A DNA stretch of 36,757 nucleotides, from assembly GCA_017651345.1 (NCBI GenBank), contig JAGCDD010000449.1, forward strand, positions 1 through 36,757, in the 5' to 3' direction. Source of the DNA: Bacteroidales bacterium (GTDB lineage: Bacteria > Bacteroidota > Bacteroidia > Bacteroidales > UBA3824). Below the pieces are notes generated by a model. That model worked only from the letters and a program-made list of their open reading frames with translations, was not told the origin of the DNA and did not search any database. Positions 16,027-24,801 of this stretch are shown piece after piece. Made by a program: the position numbers and the translations under genes. Position 1 is the first letter of the stretch. Each line of letters starts with the position of its first letter.

Positions 16027-18206
16027 GGCTTTTGATTACAACGGCGTTGATTGTTTTAACGTGCTGCAACTGCTTGGCACAGTGGACAATGCGTCCGTCG
16101 TTTTACAACGTTGCCGATGTGTGCGCCTTGGGCGATAAGGCTGTGGCATTTTGTCCTCACGCTGTGTTTGTGGCAGATTACAGCGGCGATGTGCAAATCT
16201 ACACCAAAACCACGCTACTGTCAGGAGCCGACATCACAGCCGGATACGCCGACCCCGACGGAAAATCTTTTATCACAGCCTTCGCCGATGGCAAAGCCGA
16301 CAGAATCGTTGGCAACAGCGTATCGTCAATTGCTGATATTTCCGCAGGCAACTATTTATTCAACAGACGAATAAACCACATTACTTCAAGCAACGATTAC
16401 TATATCTTTTCGGGAGAATTTGGCATTTCGTTCGTAAAAAAAGATTTTTCGAGCGTGTATGGAGTTTGCCGCACAGATAAGCCTGTAATAATGTGCGCCG
16501 TTAATGGCAACACGCTTTGGGCAGTTTCCGAAGACGAAATTTTATCCACCGACCTTGCAAACGTCAACCTTCAATCGCCCGATAATTATACCAAATACGA
16601 TTTTTCAATACCCTCAGGATACGCTATAAGCGGCATAGCAAATGCGAATGGCAGTTTGTACGTTGGGTTATACTCATCTTCGCAAAATAAGAGCGAGATT
16701 TATACCTTAAACGGCAATTCGCTAATCGACGAATTTGACGGAGAAATAACCTTAAAATCAAACGGCAGCAATCTAATTGTAAGCACACGAAACAATGTTA
16801 ATCTGTATAACTCCACCGCATTGCTAATAAAGCAGATTGCCGCCGACAATATTAAAGAAGGCATTTACATAAACTCGTCTACCGTTTTAGAAAACGGAAT
16901 GATAGCCATTGCCACAAAAAATTCAGGACTATATTTCGGCAACGAATCTGCATTTAAAAACTATCTACCTAACGGACCATTAACCGATAATTTCAACGCC
17001 ATAGAAACCTTCAAAAACCGTCTTGTGGCAGGCAATTCGGGTTTATCAATTTTAGAAAACAATGCTTGGACAAATAGTTTTCCCACGGGCGGCGAAACAA
17101 TTCATTCCCTTTTCTTTAATCCGTTTAACTATCGCCACGTGTTTGTAGGTGCTGAAAAAGCGGTTCTCTATCAATACGAGGATGCCAACCAAAAATCTGT
17201 TCTGAGCGTGGAATCTGCACCCAAAAATCGCATTTCGGCTATGGCTGCCACTTCCGACGGAAACCTCATCACAGTGGTAGACAAAGGTGGAATCTATATA
17301 CTTGCCCCCGATGGGTCGTGGCATTATCTCAATTCGTCGGAAACACTTAAAAATTACGCAGTTAACTCCATTACGCAAGTTTCTGACTACGCATTTTTGC
17401 TAAACCTTGGCAACAACGGCGTTTTTGCCATCGACCTCAGCGGCACGCCCACCGACCCGTCCGACGACCGCACAAAACTTTTTTATCCGCTCTTTACCAC
17501 AGGCGAGCGCGTTGGCAACACCATTACAGCCATTGCCCGAGACCTTGAAAACCACATTTGGATAGGTTCTAACAGCGGAATAGGCTACATTCAAAACGCA
17601 GAAGACGTATTTTCGGGCGAGGCGCGGTGTATGCGTCCCGTGGTAACGCAAAGTAGCAAAACCGATGGCGACTATTCGCAATACCTTTTGCGCTATGCCA
17701 ACATCAACGATATTTGCGCCGACGCTGCCGACCGCAAGTGGATAGCCACCAACGCAGGTGTTTTTGCCGTTAGCAACGACGGCACTGGCGAGGTTTTCTG
17801 TTTCAACACCAAGAATTCTCCACTACCAAGCGACACGGTTTTTAGCGTAAGTTTTATGGGACTCACCGGCGAATTGTTTTTTGCCACTGCATCGGGACTT
17901 TGCAGTTACGCCGGCGATGTAGAAGACGCTTGGAGCAATCTCGACAACGTGAAAGTTTACCCAAACCCTGTGCGTCCCGATTACGACGGAATGATTTACG
18001 TTTCGGGACTTGAAGACGAAACTGATGTTCGCATCACCGACATCACTGGCGCACTCGTTTTCCATACAGTTTCGGCAGGCGGCAAAATATCTTGGGACGG
18101 CAAAAATCTCCGAGGAAACCGCTGCCGAACAGGTGTTTACCTAATCTTTTGCGTAAATCCCGAAACTCACGATACAATAGTAAAAAAATTGCTGATAGTT
18201 AATTAA
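16020..18206 (+). CDS. porZ: PorZ-like type IX secretion component, beta-propellers with CTD
   Basis: 728 residues from ATG 16020, chosen because it starts a signal peptide (MLRLLITTALIVLTCCNCLAQ); the open frame further upstream lies inside ruvC. After WTMRPSFYNVADV come repeated beta-propeller blades with HIWIGSNSGIGYI, DRKWIATNAGVFAVS and LFFATASGLCSY, as in two-component-regulator-type propellers. The C-terminus (about 650-728) is a T9SS-type domain: KVYPNPVRPDYDGMIYVSGL, then GNRCRTGVYLIFC and KKLLIVN. Propellers, this tail and no catalytic domain match PorZ, which with PorU, PorV and PorQ forms the outer-membrane attachment complex that puts anionic LPS on T9SS cargo in Porphyromonas gingivalis (776 residues there). 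It is a T9SS-exported propeller protein at least; the PorZ identity is likely, not proven. Confidence 0.82.
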   Translation: MLRLLITTALIVLTCCNCLAQWTMRPSFYNVADVCALGDKAVAFCPHAVFVADYSGDVQIYTKTTLLSGADITAGYADPDGKSFITAFADGKADRIVGNSVSSIADISAGNYLFNRRINHITSSNDYYIFSGEFGISFVKKDFSSVYGVCRTDKPVIMCAVNGNTLWAVSEDEILSTDLANVNLQSPDNYTKYDFSIPSGYAISGIANANGSLYVGLYSSSQNKSEIYTLNGNSLIDEFDGEITLKSNGSNLIVSTRNNVNLYNSTALLIKQIAADNIKEGIYINSSTVLENGMIAIATKNSGLYFGNESAFKNYLPNGPLTDNFNAIETFKNRLVAGNSGLSILENNAWTNSFPTGGETIHSLFFNPFNYRHVFVGAEKAVLYQYEDANQKSVLSVESAPKNRISAMAATSDGNLITVVDKGGIYILAPDGSWHYLNSSETLKNYAVNSITQVSDYAFLLNLGNNGVFAIDLSGTPTDPSDDRTKLFYPLFTTGERVGNTITAIARDLENHIWIGSNSGIGYIQNAEDVFSGEARCMRPVVTQSSKTDGDYSQYLLRYANINDICADAADRKWIATNAGVFAVSNDGTGEVFCFNTKNSPLPSDTVFSVSFMGLTGELFFATASGLCSYAGDVEDAWSNLDNVKVYPNPVRPDYDGMIYVSGLEDETDVRITDITGALVFHTVSAGGKISWDGKNLRGNRCRTGVYLIFCVNPETHDTIVKKLLIVN

Positions 18207-18221
18207 ATTTCAAAATTTTAT

Positions 18222-18229
18222 TATTTTTG
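18222..18229 (+). promoter_or_regulatory. trpS -7 promoter element
   Basis: TATTTTTG matches TAnnTTTG, 28 bases before the trpS ATG at 18258 and just after the porZ stop. No well-spaced -33 box is seen. Confidence 0.5.
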
Positions 18230-18257
18230 CCGATTATAAAAAATAGTAAACATCAAA

Positions 18258-19241
18258 ATGGAAATAGTATTAAGCGGCATACGCCCCACAGGAGACCTGC
18301 ACCTCGGTAATTATTTTGGTGCGCTCCGCAATTTTGTAAAAATGCAGGACGACTACAAATGCAATTTTTTTGTAGCCGACTATCATTCGCTTACCACGCA
18401 CCCTCATCCCGAGGATTTGCGTATCAACGTTAAAAAAATTCTCAGCCAATATATTGCAAGCGGTCTCGACCCCGAAAAAAGCACTATCTACGTTCAGAGC
18501 GACGTTCCCGAAGTGTGCGAACTCTATATGCTTATGAATATGAACGCTTACATCGGCGAACTTGAACGCACCGCTTCGTTTAAAGAAAAAGCACGTCAAA
18601 ACCCCGACAACGTAAACGCCGGATTGCTCACATACGCTGTGCTTATGGCTTGCGATATTCTTATTCAAAAGGCCGACAAAGTGCCCGTAGGCAAAGACCA
18701 AGAGCAGCACCTCGAAATGACCTGCCGTTTTGCCCGCCGTTTCAACAATATCTACGGTGTGGAATACTTCAAAGAGCCTAAGGCATTCTCGTTTAGCAAA
18801 GACTTGATAAAAGTTCCCGGTCTCGACGGCACAGGCAAGATGGGCAAAAGCACCAACAACGGCATCTACCTTATCGACGAAGACAAGGACATCCGCAAAA
18901 AAGTGATGAAAGCCGTTACCGACAGTGGTCCCACCGAGCCAAACCAAGCCAAACCAGAGGTAATACAAAACCTTTTCACCCTTATGGATTTGGTATCAGA
19001 CCGCAGCACCATCGAGCATTTTGAAAACGCTTGGAACGATTGCTCAATCCGCTACGGCGACCTCAAAAAGCAACTTGCCGAAGACATTATCCGCACAGTT
19101 GCCCCCATCCGCGAGCACATCAAAGACATCTACAACGACGATGCCTACCTTGAACGCGTTGCCCGCGAAGGTGCCGAAAAAGCCCGCGTCCAAGCCGCAA
19201 AAACAGTTAAAGAAGTTAGACAGATTATTGGATTTAAATAG
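18258..19241 (+). CDS. trpS: Tryptophan-tRNA ligase
   Basis: Class I synthetase charging tRNA-Trp, 327 residues, the normal bacterial length. GIRPTGDLHLGNYFGAL at the N-terminus contains the HIGH-equivalent HLGN at 15-18. The KMSKS loop is KMGKS at 194-198 (DGTGKMGKSTNNGIYL). AYIGELERTASFKEK, VPVGKDQEQHLEMT and the tail REGAEKARVQAAKTV are typical. The start is well supported because GIRPTG must lie near the N-terminus. A strong hairpin terminator follows directly. Confidence 0.98.
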   Translation: MEIVLSGIRPTGDLHLGNYFGALRNFVKMQDDYKCNFFVADYHSLTTHPHPEDLRINVKKILSQYIASGLDPEKSTIYVQSDVPEVCELYMLMNMNAYIGELERTASFKEKARQNPDNVNAGLLTYAVLMACDILIQKADKVPVGKDQEQHLEMTCRFARRFNNIYGVEYFKEPKAFSFSKDLIKVPGLDGTGKMGKSTNNGIYLIDEDKDIRKKVMKAVTDSGPTEPNQAKPEVIQNLFTLMDLVSDRSTIEHFENAWNDCSIRYGDLKKQLAEDIIRTVAPIREHIKDIYNDDAYLERVAREGAEKARVQAAKTVKEVRQIIGFK

Positions 19242-19256
19242 GATTATGTTAATACG

Positions 19257-19292
19257 AAAAAAGGGAGGCGATTATTTGTGCCTCCCTTTTTT
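19257..19292. terminator. Bidirectional intrinsic terminator
   Basis: Arms 19257-19269 and 19280-19292 form 13 perfect base pairs with a GGGAGGC core and a 10-base loop. A/T runs flank both sides, so each strand ends in a U-tract. It serves trpS on the plus strand and the OmpA-family gene on the minus strand, whose TAA stop touches the arm. Confidence 0.93.
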
Positions 19293-20737
19293 TATTCTGC
19301 CAATTCTAATATCATAAACTCAACCCTTCGGTTAACCTCACGTTGCTGCGGTGTGGCGTTTTTGTTGAGGGGGCGACTTTCGCCATAGCCTACTGGAACA
19401 AGGCGTTTGCGCTCTACGCCGTGGCTTACAAGATAATTGACCACAGTATTGGCGCGACGTTTGGAGAGTTGCAGGTTGTAAGCATCAGAGCCAACATTGT
19501 CGGTATGCGCCGAAACTTCGAGTTTGGTAACGTCGGGATTCTCTAACATAAACACCACAACGGTATCCATAATGGTGTTGACATCGCTTTTGAGGCGGTC
19601 GCTGTTGGTTTCAAACAATATAGGTGCGCCAATCGGGTCGCCAACCTTTTTGCGTTTTAGTTGTTTCGACATATCAAGGGCATTGTTGGCAAAGGCGTAA
19701 TCCTGAGGCATAATATCAATGGCGTAGCCTTCGTTTTTGGGTTCTTCTTCGGGTACTTCCACTATTGCGAGTTCATCTTCGGTATAAGGAATATTAGCAT
19801 TACCAAGGTCCACATTGATATAATCAGGAGCAGGCACAGGTTTTGGCTTGCGCACAAGGCGGTAGCGGATACCGATAGTGGCGGAGAGGTTGGCAAGTTT
19901 TACACCGTCGCAGATGTTAGACTGTGTAATGCCCACATATTCGCGAGCATCCTCGTTGTAAAGTTTAGGAAGATTCTGATTTTTGATGTCAGAAAAACGG
20001 TATGCGCCGCTAATGCCCATACTTAGGTCTAACTGCTTGTTGATAGCGTAATAGGCCTTACATTCAGCACCAAAGCCGATAGAAATTTTCTTAAAGTCAG
20101 GAGTTCCGCTAAAATCCGAAAATTTGGTGAGGCCGTGGTTTGGCAAATCGTGAAGTTGAGCGTTGTAGTACGGCAAAATAGCCTCCACGCTGATATCACC
20201 CTTGTTGTTGCTGTATTTGCTGCCCGCAATAGTGGTAACAATCAGGTGCGCGCCTGCTCCAATGCGCCATTTTGCGCCAAGTGAGTGCTGATAATATGCG
20301 CCGATAGGAATATCAATTGCCGAAAGCGAAACCTTTTCTTCCAAATCGTTGAACGCTGTAAGATAATTACGTTCTTTGTGTTCGCCCATAAGTGCGGGGT
20401 CGGTGCCGTTTTGCTCCTCTTGATTGAAGTTGAGTTTGGCTTTTGCGGCAAAAGTATTGAAATTAAAACCAATACCCACGCCCCAATTTGGGTTGAAAAA
20501 ATATCTGTATCCTGCACCTACGCCAAAGCCAAAGCCGGGATTCTTGTCGCCATAACCATCGGTTTTGAAAGCGATATTATGGAGTCCACCGCCAAGGTCG
20601 AATGTAAGATAATGACCCGCGCGGCTTGCGTTTACAGGAAGCGAATCTTTATTGGATGTTTGTGCGGCGGCATCTTGTGCGCTCATAGTCAAGGCGCATA
20701 CTATCGACAATGCCGCATTTGTTATCTTCTTAATCAT
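19292..20737 (-). CDS. OmpA-family outer-membrane protein, N-terminal barrel plus peptidoglycan-binding domain
   Basis: 481 residues. The signal peptide ends around residue 25 (ALTMSAQDAAAQ). Residues about 40-315 are glycine- and aromatic-rich strands (YLTFDLGGGLHNIAF, FGFGVGAGYRYFFNPNWGVGIGF, IGIRYRLVRKP) that look like an outer-membrane beta-barrel. An acidic/proline linker spans about 318-360. The OmpA C-terminal domain occupies about 370-481 (ILFETNSDRLKSD, VSAHTDNVGSDAYN, LSKRRANTVVNYL, RRVEFMI) and should bind peptidoglycan. No lipobox. The ATG is 17 bases after the stop of the large surface-protein gene, so the two are probably one transcript. Confidence 0.92.
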   Translation of the reverse strand: MIKKITNAALSIVCALTMSAQDAAAQTSNKDSLPVNASRAGHYLTFDLGGGLHNIAFKTDGYGDKNPGFGFGVGAGYRYFFNPNWGVGIGFNFNTFAAKAKLNFNQEEQNGTDPALMGEHKERNYLTAFNDLEEKVSLSAIDIPIGAYYQHSLGAKWRIGAGAHLIVTTIAGSKYSNNKGDISVEAILPYYNAQLHDLPNHGLTKFSDFSGTPDFKKISIGFGAECKAYYAINKQLDLSMGISGAYRFSDIKNQNLPKLYNEDAREYVGITQSNICDGVKLANLSATIGIRYRLVRKPKPVPAPDYINVDLGNANIPYTEDELAIVEVPEEEPKNEGYAIDIMPQDYAFANNALDMSKQLKRKKVGDPIGAPILFETNSDRLKSDVNTIMDTVVVFMLENPDVTKLEVSAHTDNVGSDAYNLQLSKRRANTVVNYLVSHGVERKRLVPVGYGESRPLNKNATPQQREVNRRVEFMILELAE

Positions 20738-20754
20738 AATAATTTACAAGGTTT

Positions 20755-23700
20755 TTATTTAACAATTACTTTAAAGCCAGATTTTTCACCGTTGCTAATC
20801 AACGAGCCTGAATAAATACCCATAGGTAGAGTGGTGGTGTTGATTTTTTCAAGACCTGTGAGTTTCTTCACCAAAGTGCCATTAGCGGTGAAAATCATTA
20901 TGGTATAATCTTTTGCGGGGTCATATTCCTCAATTTCCAAAGTAAACTGCTCGCCCGAAGTGGCAGGATTGGGATAAACCTTTACACTACTTTTGGTATT
21001 CTTTACCGAAACGCCAGTTTTAATAGGACACGACATAAATTTTTTACCGTCTTTGTCGGTGATTTTTACAGTGTAGCGGCCACTGAACGAAGGTTCGGAA
21101 TAAAACTGAAGAGTTGCGCCCGAAATAGCGTTGCCATCCTTATACCATTGATAAGCCGAGTAGTTGTTGTCGTGATTATCAACCAGCAACACGTCGGAAT
21201 ATATCTGAAGAGCAGCATTTTTGGGAATATTGGCGGTGATAGCCACAGGGTAGGCTTCGGATTCTTTGTAAAGTTCGGGGTCGCCATTGAATACCACGCT
21301 GCCTTTGTAAACGCCCGATTCAAGATCATTTGGAATTTCGATTAACACATTATTATTAGCGTCAACTTTGCCATTTACCACAGTGCCGTTTTCAAAAGTA
21401 ACAATGTATTCCGAGGGTTGACCCTTGGTGATGGTAAATGGCAATGATATAGAGGTTTCGTTACCATTGCAGAATTTGTCGGCATCGGTGGGGAACGATG
21501 TTGTTCCATTAAAATCTACGGCAATAGTTTCACGGTCGTCGCGCCATTGAGCCTTCACGGTCAGGTCATGGGCAGGCATTGTGGCAGGTAGTGCGGGTTG
21601 CCAACCAAGAAATGTAAAGCCTTTTTTAGCAGGGTTGGCAGGTGCTGTGATTGCAGTGTTGTAATACTGAGTAATGGCTTCAATCGGGTCGGCACCATCG
21701 GTATCGAAAGTAATGGTGTATTGGTTGATTTGCCACTGAGCCTTAAAAGTAAGGTCTTCGTCGGGCATAGTTTCGGGAATTTGTTTGTCCCAACCGAGGA
21801 AAGTGTAACCAGTTTTTACAGGGTCTACAGGTTTAGAGATATTTTCGCCGTATTTAACAGTCATTTTGTCAATAGGAGTGCCACCGTCGGTATCAAATGT
21901 AATGGAGTGAGTGTTAATTTGCCATTTTGCTGTTAAAGTAACATCCTCGGCGGGCATTGTATTTGGAATATCCTTATCCCAGTCAAGAAATGTATAACCT
22001 GTTTTTACAGGGTCGGCAGGTTTGTTAATGGCAGTGTTGAAATCTTGTTTAATAGCAGAAATTTCAGAACCGCCATCGGTATCAAAGGTGATAGTGTATT
22101 GGTTGATTTTCCATTCAGCCTTAAATGTTAAATCTTCATCAGGCATGGTTTCAGGTATTTCCTTATCCCATCCGAGGAAAGTGTGACCAGTTTTTACAGG
22201 GTCGGCGGGTTTGGTGATAGTTGCGCCATAATACGTTTCTATAGGGTCGATAGCAGAGCCGCCATCAGTATCAAAGGTGATAGTGTGGGGATTGCCCTGC
22301 CACTGTGCCTTTAAGTTCAAATTCTGGGCAGGCATTTTGGCAGGCAATGCAGGACTCCAACCTTTAAATACGTAGTGTTCTTTGGTGGGGTCGGTGGGTG
22401 CGGTGATGTCGGAGTTATAGTCTTGTGTGATGTCGGCAACAGGTGTGCCTCCGTCGGTGTCGAACTTTATGGTAAACTTGGCAGGCTTCCAAACTGCGGT
22501 AAACTCCCAATCACCGTAACTACCTTGTTGAATTGTTACTGATGGTTCAATGGCTTTACCATTGTCCCAACCCACAAATTCATAGCCAGTTTTAACGGGA
22601 TTGTGGAGATCAAAATCAGGAGTTTCAATATTGTAAGTTTCATAATTATAAGAACCAAATGGTATTTCACCTCCCTCAAGGTTGTATGTAATAGTATAAG
22701 GGTGAAGCTTCCACAAAGCAGAAATGGTTAAATCATTGTCGGGCATAGTTGTAGGAATAGTATTGTCCCATCTATCAAAATCATAGCCGAGCTTGGTGGT
22801 AGTGTTTGTTCCGTTGATAATAGGGTTAACCTCAGCAGAAATATCAGTGCCAGGGAGTTCTTGAATTGGAACATGAACAGCGCTACCGCCCTTGGTATCG
22901 AATGTAAGTGTGGATGTCTTAGCCCAATGAGCAGTATAGATACGGTTGCCAATGCTACCTTGAGGAATTGTTACGGTCATGTTGTCTTCTCCAGTCAAAC
23001 CAGTGATTTTTGTACCCGACCAGCCAGTGAACACATATCCGTCTCTAACAGGATTCTTGAGTGTAATTATTGAAGTAGTCTTGTTAAACTCTGTTGGATT
23101 GCTGCCCGAAGTAATTTCACCACCGTCTAATTCGTAGAATATCTTGAAGTTGCCTTTGGTGAAATAACCTGAAGTAGACGAAGATGTTTTCTTGTCAATT
23201 CTTGCATATGTGGTATAACCTTTTTGATTGTCATCATAAGTGGTGCCTTCATTACCTATAATCTCAGGGGGATTAAACATGGCATTAGTACGGAATCCAA
23301 AAACGTTGGTTTTATAAAGATTTCCTGACACCTTGTTTGTGTTCCAATCGTTGTTGCTGATTATTGTTGTAAGGTTTCTGCAATCAGAAAACATGCTTCG
23401 CATATCCGTAACGTTAGCAGTATTAAAGTTAGACAAATCAAGAACAACCAATTCATTCTGCAAATATGGTTTCATTGAGAACATAGATTGCATAGATGTA
23501 ACTTTTGCAGTATTAAAGCTGCTTAAATCAAGGTAAACCAATGATGAGCAATCTTGAAACATCATATTCATCTTTGTCACATTCTGTGTGTCGAATTTGC
23601 TCAAATCCAAGCTCTCTAAAGCAGAACAAGAAGCGAACATATATGACATATTAGTAACACTTGCCGTTGAAAAATTGTCACCGAACTTGATAGTCTTTAG

Positions 23701-24675
23701 TTTAGAGCAATTGTTAAAGAAACCAGACATGTCAGTAACGTTCACTGTATTAAAATTGCTTAAATCAAGAGAAGTTAATTCCTTACAACCGCTAAACATA
23801 GCTGTCATATCTAACACATAGTCAGTTGTAAAATTTGAACTCCAAGTAAGCGTTGAAAGGCTATTACAACCAAAAAACAACGACTTCATAGAAGTAACAG
23901 CACTTGTATTAAAACCGCTAAGATTCAATGTAGTAAGAGCATTACAACCATCGAATGTAGCTTCCATATTAGTTAAAGTTGTAGAGGGAGCGAAATGACT
24001 CAAATCAAGAGTTGAAAGGTTGTTACAACCGGAAAAAACCTTATTTAAAGATTTTACTTTTGTAATAGTAAAATTATTACCAAATGTAATAGTTGTAAGA
24101 TTGGTACAACCATTAAACATTTCATTCATATACTCAAGTTTTTCGCTACTGAATGAACTTAAATCCAACTCCGTTAATGTCTCACATTCATAAAACATAT
24201 AAGCCATTCCTGTAACATTGGAAGTAGTAAAAGATGAAGGGAATGTCAAGCCTGTTAGTTTTTTGCAACTACGAAACATATTCGACATATCCTTTACTTT
24301 CACAGTATTAATATATTCTAAGCCTTCAATCGTTTCAAGATTTGTACAGCCTTCAAACATTCGCTGAAGAGCATCTGGTTCACAGGAAGCAAATGATGAT
24401 TCTATTACTACATGTTTAATTTGCGTTGCATCAGTAATTAATGGATACCCTACATATTTACCGACAGTTGCATCATTTTTAAATTGGGCTGACACATCTT
24501 TGCCATTTGCTGGGACATCTCCAAAAGCAAGAGTTAGTGTGCCTGTAGTTACGTCAAAAGTAACGTACGGGAAACCTGCCACCGCCGCCTGACTAAAATT
24601 ACACATAAAAACCAGGAATAAAAATGTAAATATCCATTTACATTTTGCCCCCCCCCGATTGACAGGGAGAGCCAT
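20755..24675 (-). CDS. BspA-type LRR / InlB-B-repeat surface protein with T9SS sorting domain; possible phase-variable start
   Basis: 1306 residues. A signal peptide core (IFTFLFLVFMCNFSQA, about 15-30) follows an unusual N-terminus encoded partly by nine G. Residues about 104-440 hold 13 BspA/DUF285 leucine-rich repeats of 26-27 residues (MFxGCxxLxxLDLSxFNTxxVTxM). Residues about 509-1049 hold eight InlB-B/Listeria-Bacteroides repeats; the last five, from 735, have an exact 63-residue period (ITFDTDGG ... GYTFLGWD ... MPxxDLTxKAQW). Next comes an Ig-like region (about 1050-1220), then a type A T9SS sorting domain from about 1231 (VKVYPNPATSGEQF to FKVIVK). It is probably a secreted surface adhesin, as BspA proteins bind host proteins or other bacteria. 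The LRR part looks more AT-rich than neighbouring genes, hinting at transfer. Start is ATG 24675; see the G-tract entry. Confidence 0.93.
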   Translation of the reverse strand: MALPVNRGGAKCKWIFTFLFLVFMCNFSQAAVAGFPYVTFDVTTGTLTLAFGDVPANGKDVSAQFKNDATVGKYVGYPLITDATQIKHVVIESSFASCEPDALQRMFEGCTNLETIEGLEYINTVKVKDMSNMFRSCKKLTGLTFPSSFTTSNVTGMAYMFYECETLTELDLSSFSSEKLEYMNEMFNGCTNLTTITFGNNFTITKVKSLNKVFSGCNNLSTLDLSHFAPSTTLTNMEATFDGCNALTTLNLSGFNTSAVTSMKSLFFGCNSLSTLTWSSNFTTDYVLDMTAMFSGCKELTSLDLSNFNTVNVTDMSGFFNNCSKLKTIKFGDNFSTASVTNMSYMFASCSALESLDLSKFDTQNVTKMNMMFQDCSSLVYLDLSSFNTAKVTSMQSMFSMKPYLQNELVVLDLSNFNTANVTDMRSMFSDCRNLTTIISNNDWNTNKVSGNLYKTNVFGFRTNAMFNPPEIIGNEGTTYDDNQKGYTTYARIDKKTSSSTSGYFTKGNFKIFYELDGGEITSGSNPTEFNKTTSIITLKNPVRDGYVFTGWSGTKITGLTGEDNMTVTIPQGSIGNRIYTAHWAKTSTLTFDTKGGSAVHVPIQELPGTDISAEVNPIINGTNTTTKLGYDFDRWDNTIPTTMPDNDLTISALWKLHPYTITYNLEGGEIPFGSYNYETYNIETPDFDLHNPVKTGYEFVGWDNGKAIEPSVTIQQGSYGDWEFTAVWKPAKFTIKFDTDGGTPVADITQDYNSDITAPTDPTKEHYVFKGWSPALPAKMPAQNLNLKAQWQGNPHTITFDTDGGSAIDPIETYYGATITKPADPVKTGHTFLGWDKEIPETMPDEDLTFKAEWKINQYTITFDTDGGSEISAIKQDFNTAINKPADPVKTGYTFLDWDKDIPNTMPAEDVTLTAKWQINTHSITFDTDGGTPIDKMTVKYGENISKPVDPVKTGYTFLGWDKQIPETMPDEDLTFKAQWQINQYTITFDTDGADPIEAITQYYNTAITAPANPAKKGFTFLGWQPALPATMPAHDLTVKAQWRDDRETIAVDFNGTTSFPTDADKFCNGNETSISLPFTITKGQPSEYIVTFENGTVVNGKVDANNNVLIEIPNDLESGVYKGSVVFNGDPELYKESEAYPVAITANIPKNAALQIYSDVLLVDNHDNNYSAYQWYKDGNAISGATLQFYSEPSFSGRYTVKITDKDGKKFMSCPIKTGVSVKNTKSSVKVYPNPATSGEQFTLEIEEYDPAKDYTIMIFTANGTLVKKLTGLEKINTTTLPMGIYSGSLISNGEKSGFKVIVK
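21541..22473 (-). repeat. Five tandem 189-bp coding repeats (InlB-B type)
   Basis: Five consecutive units of 63 codons begin at residues 735, 798, 861, 924 and 987 of the surface protein. Units two and four are nearly identical over their second halves (GWDKxIPETMPDEDLTFKAxW). Direct repeats of this size can change copy number by recombination. Confidence 0.85.
24648..24656 (-). repeat. G9 homopolymer in the first codons of the surface-protein gene
   Basis: The plus strand shows nine C in a row, which is G9 on the coding strand, covering codons 7-10 of the frame that starts at 24675. With G9 the frame runs into the signal peptide. With G10 it reads an ATG-TAA stop at once. With G8 it stops after a few dozen codons from this ATG, but the ATG at 24691 then becomes in frame. 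Confidence 0.8.
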
Positions 24676-24723
24676 AAAGTTTATTTTTCATAATATAAAT
24701 AATTTAAATAATAATATTGACGG

Positions 24724-24731
24724 CAAAGATA
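24724..24731 (-). promoter_or_regulatory. -7 promoter element for the BspA-like surface-protein gene
   Basis: TATCTTTG on the minus strand, an exact TAnnTTTG, 49 bases upstream of ATG 24675 and 33 upstream of ATG 24691. A TTTG at 24756-24759 could be the -33 box, but the 24-base gap is long. It shows the gene need not be read from the upstream peptidase. Confidence 0.6.
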
Positions 24732-24801
24732 AGAATAAAAACAGAGATTGTTATTCAAAAGGATAACAAAATTCAAATTATAGCCTAAAAAGTTAGGAAT
24801 C

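Noticed and set aside
18270-18968. 232-codon open frame antisense to trpS
   Set aside because: trpS covers it fully with all motifs; the antisense product has no family resemblance.
21541-22473. Regular repeats resembling a CRISPR array
   Set aside because: The 189-bp units are fully coding, without spacer/repeat alternation, and match InlB-B repeats.
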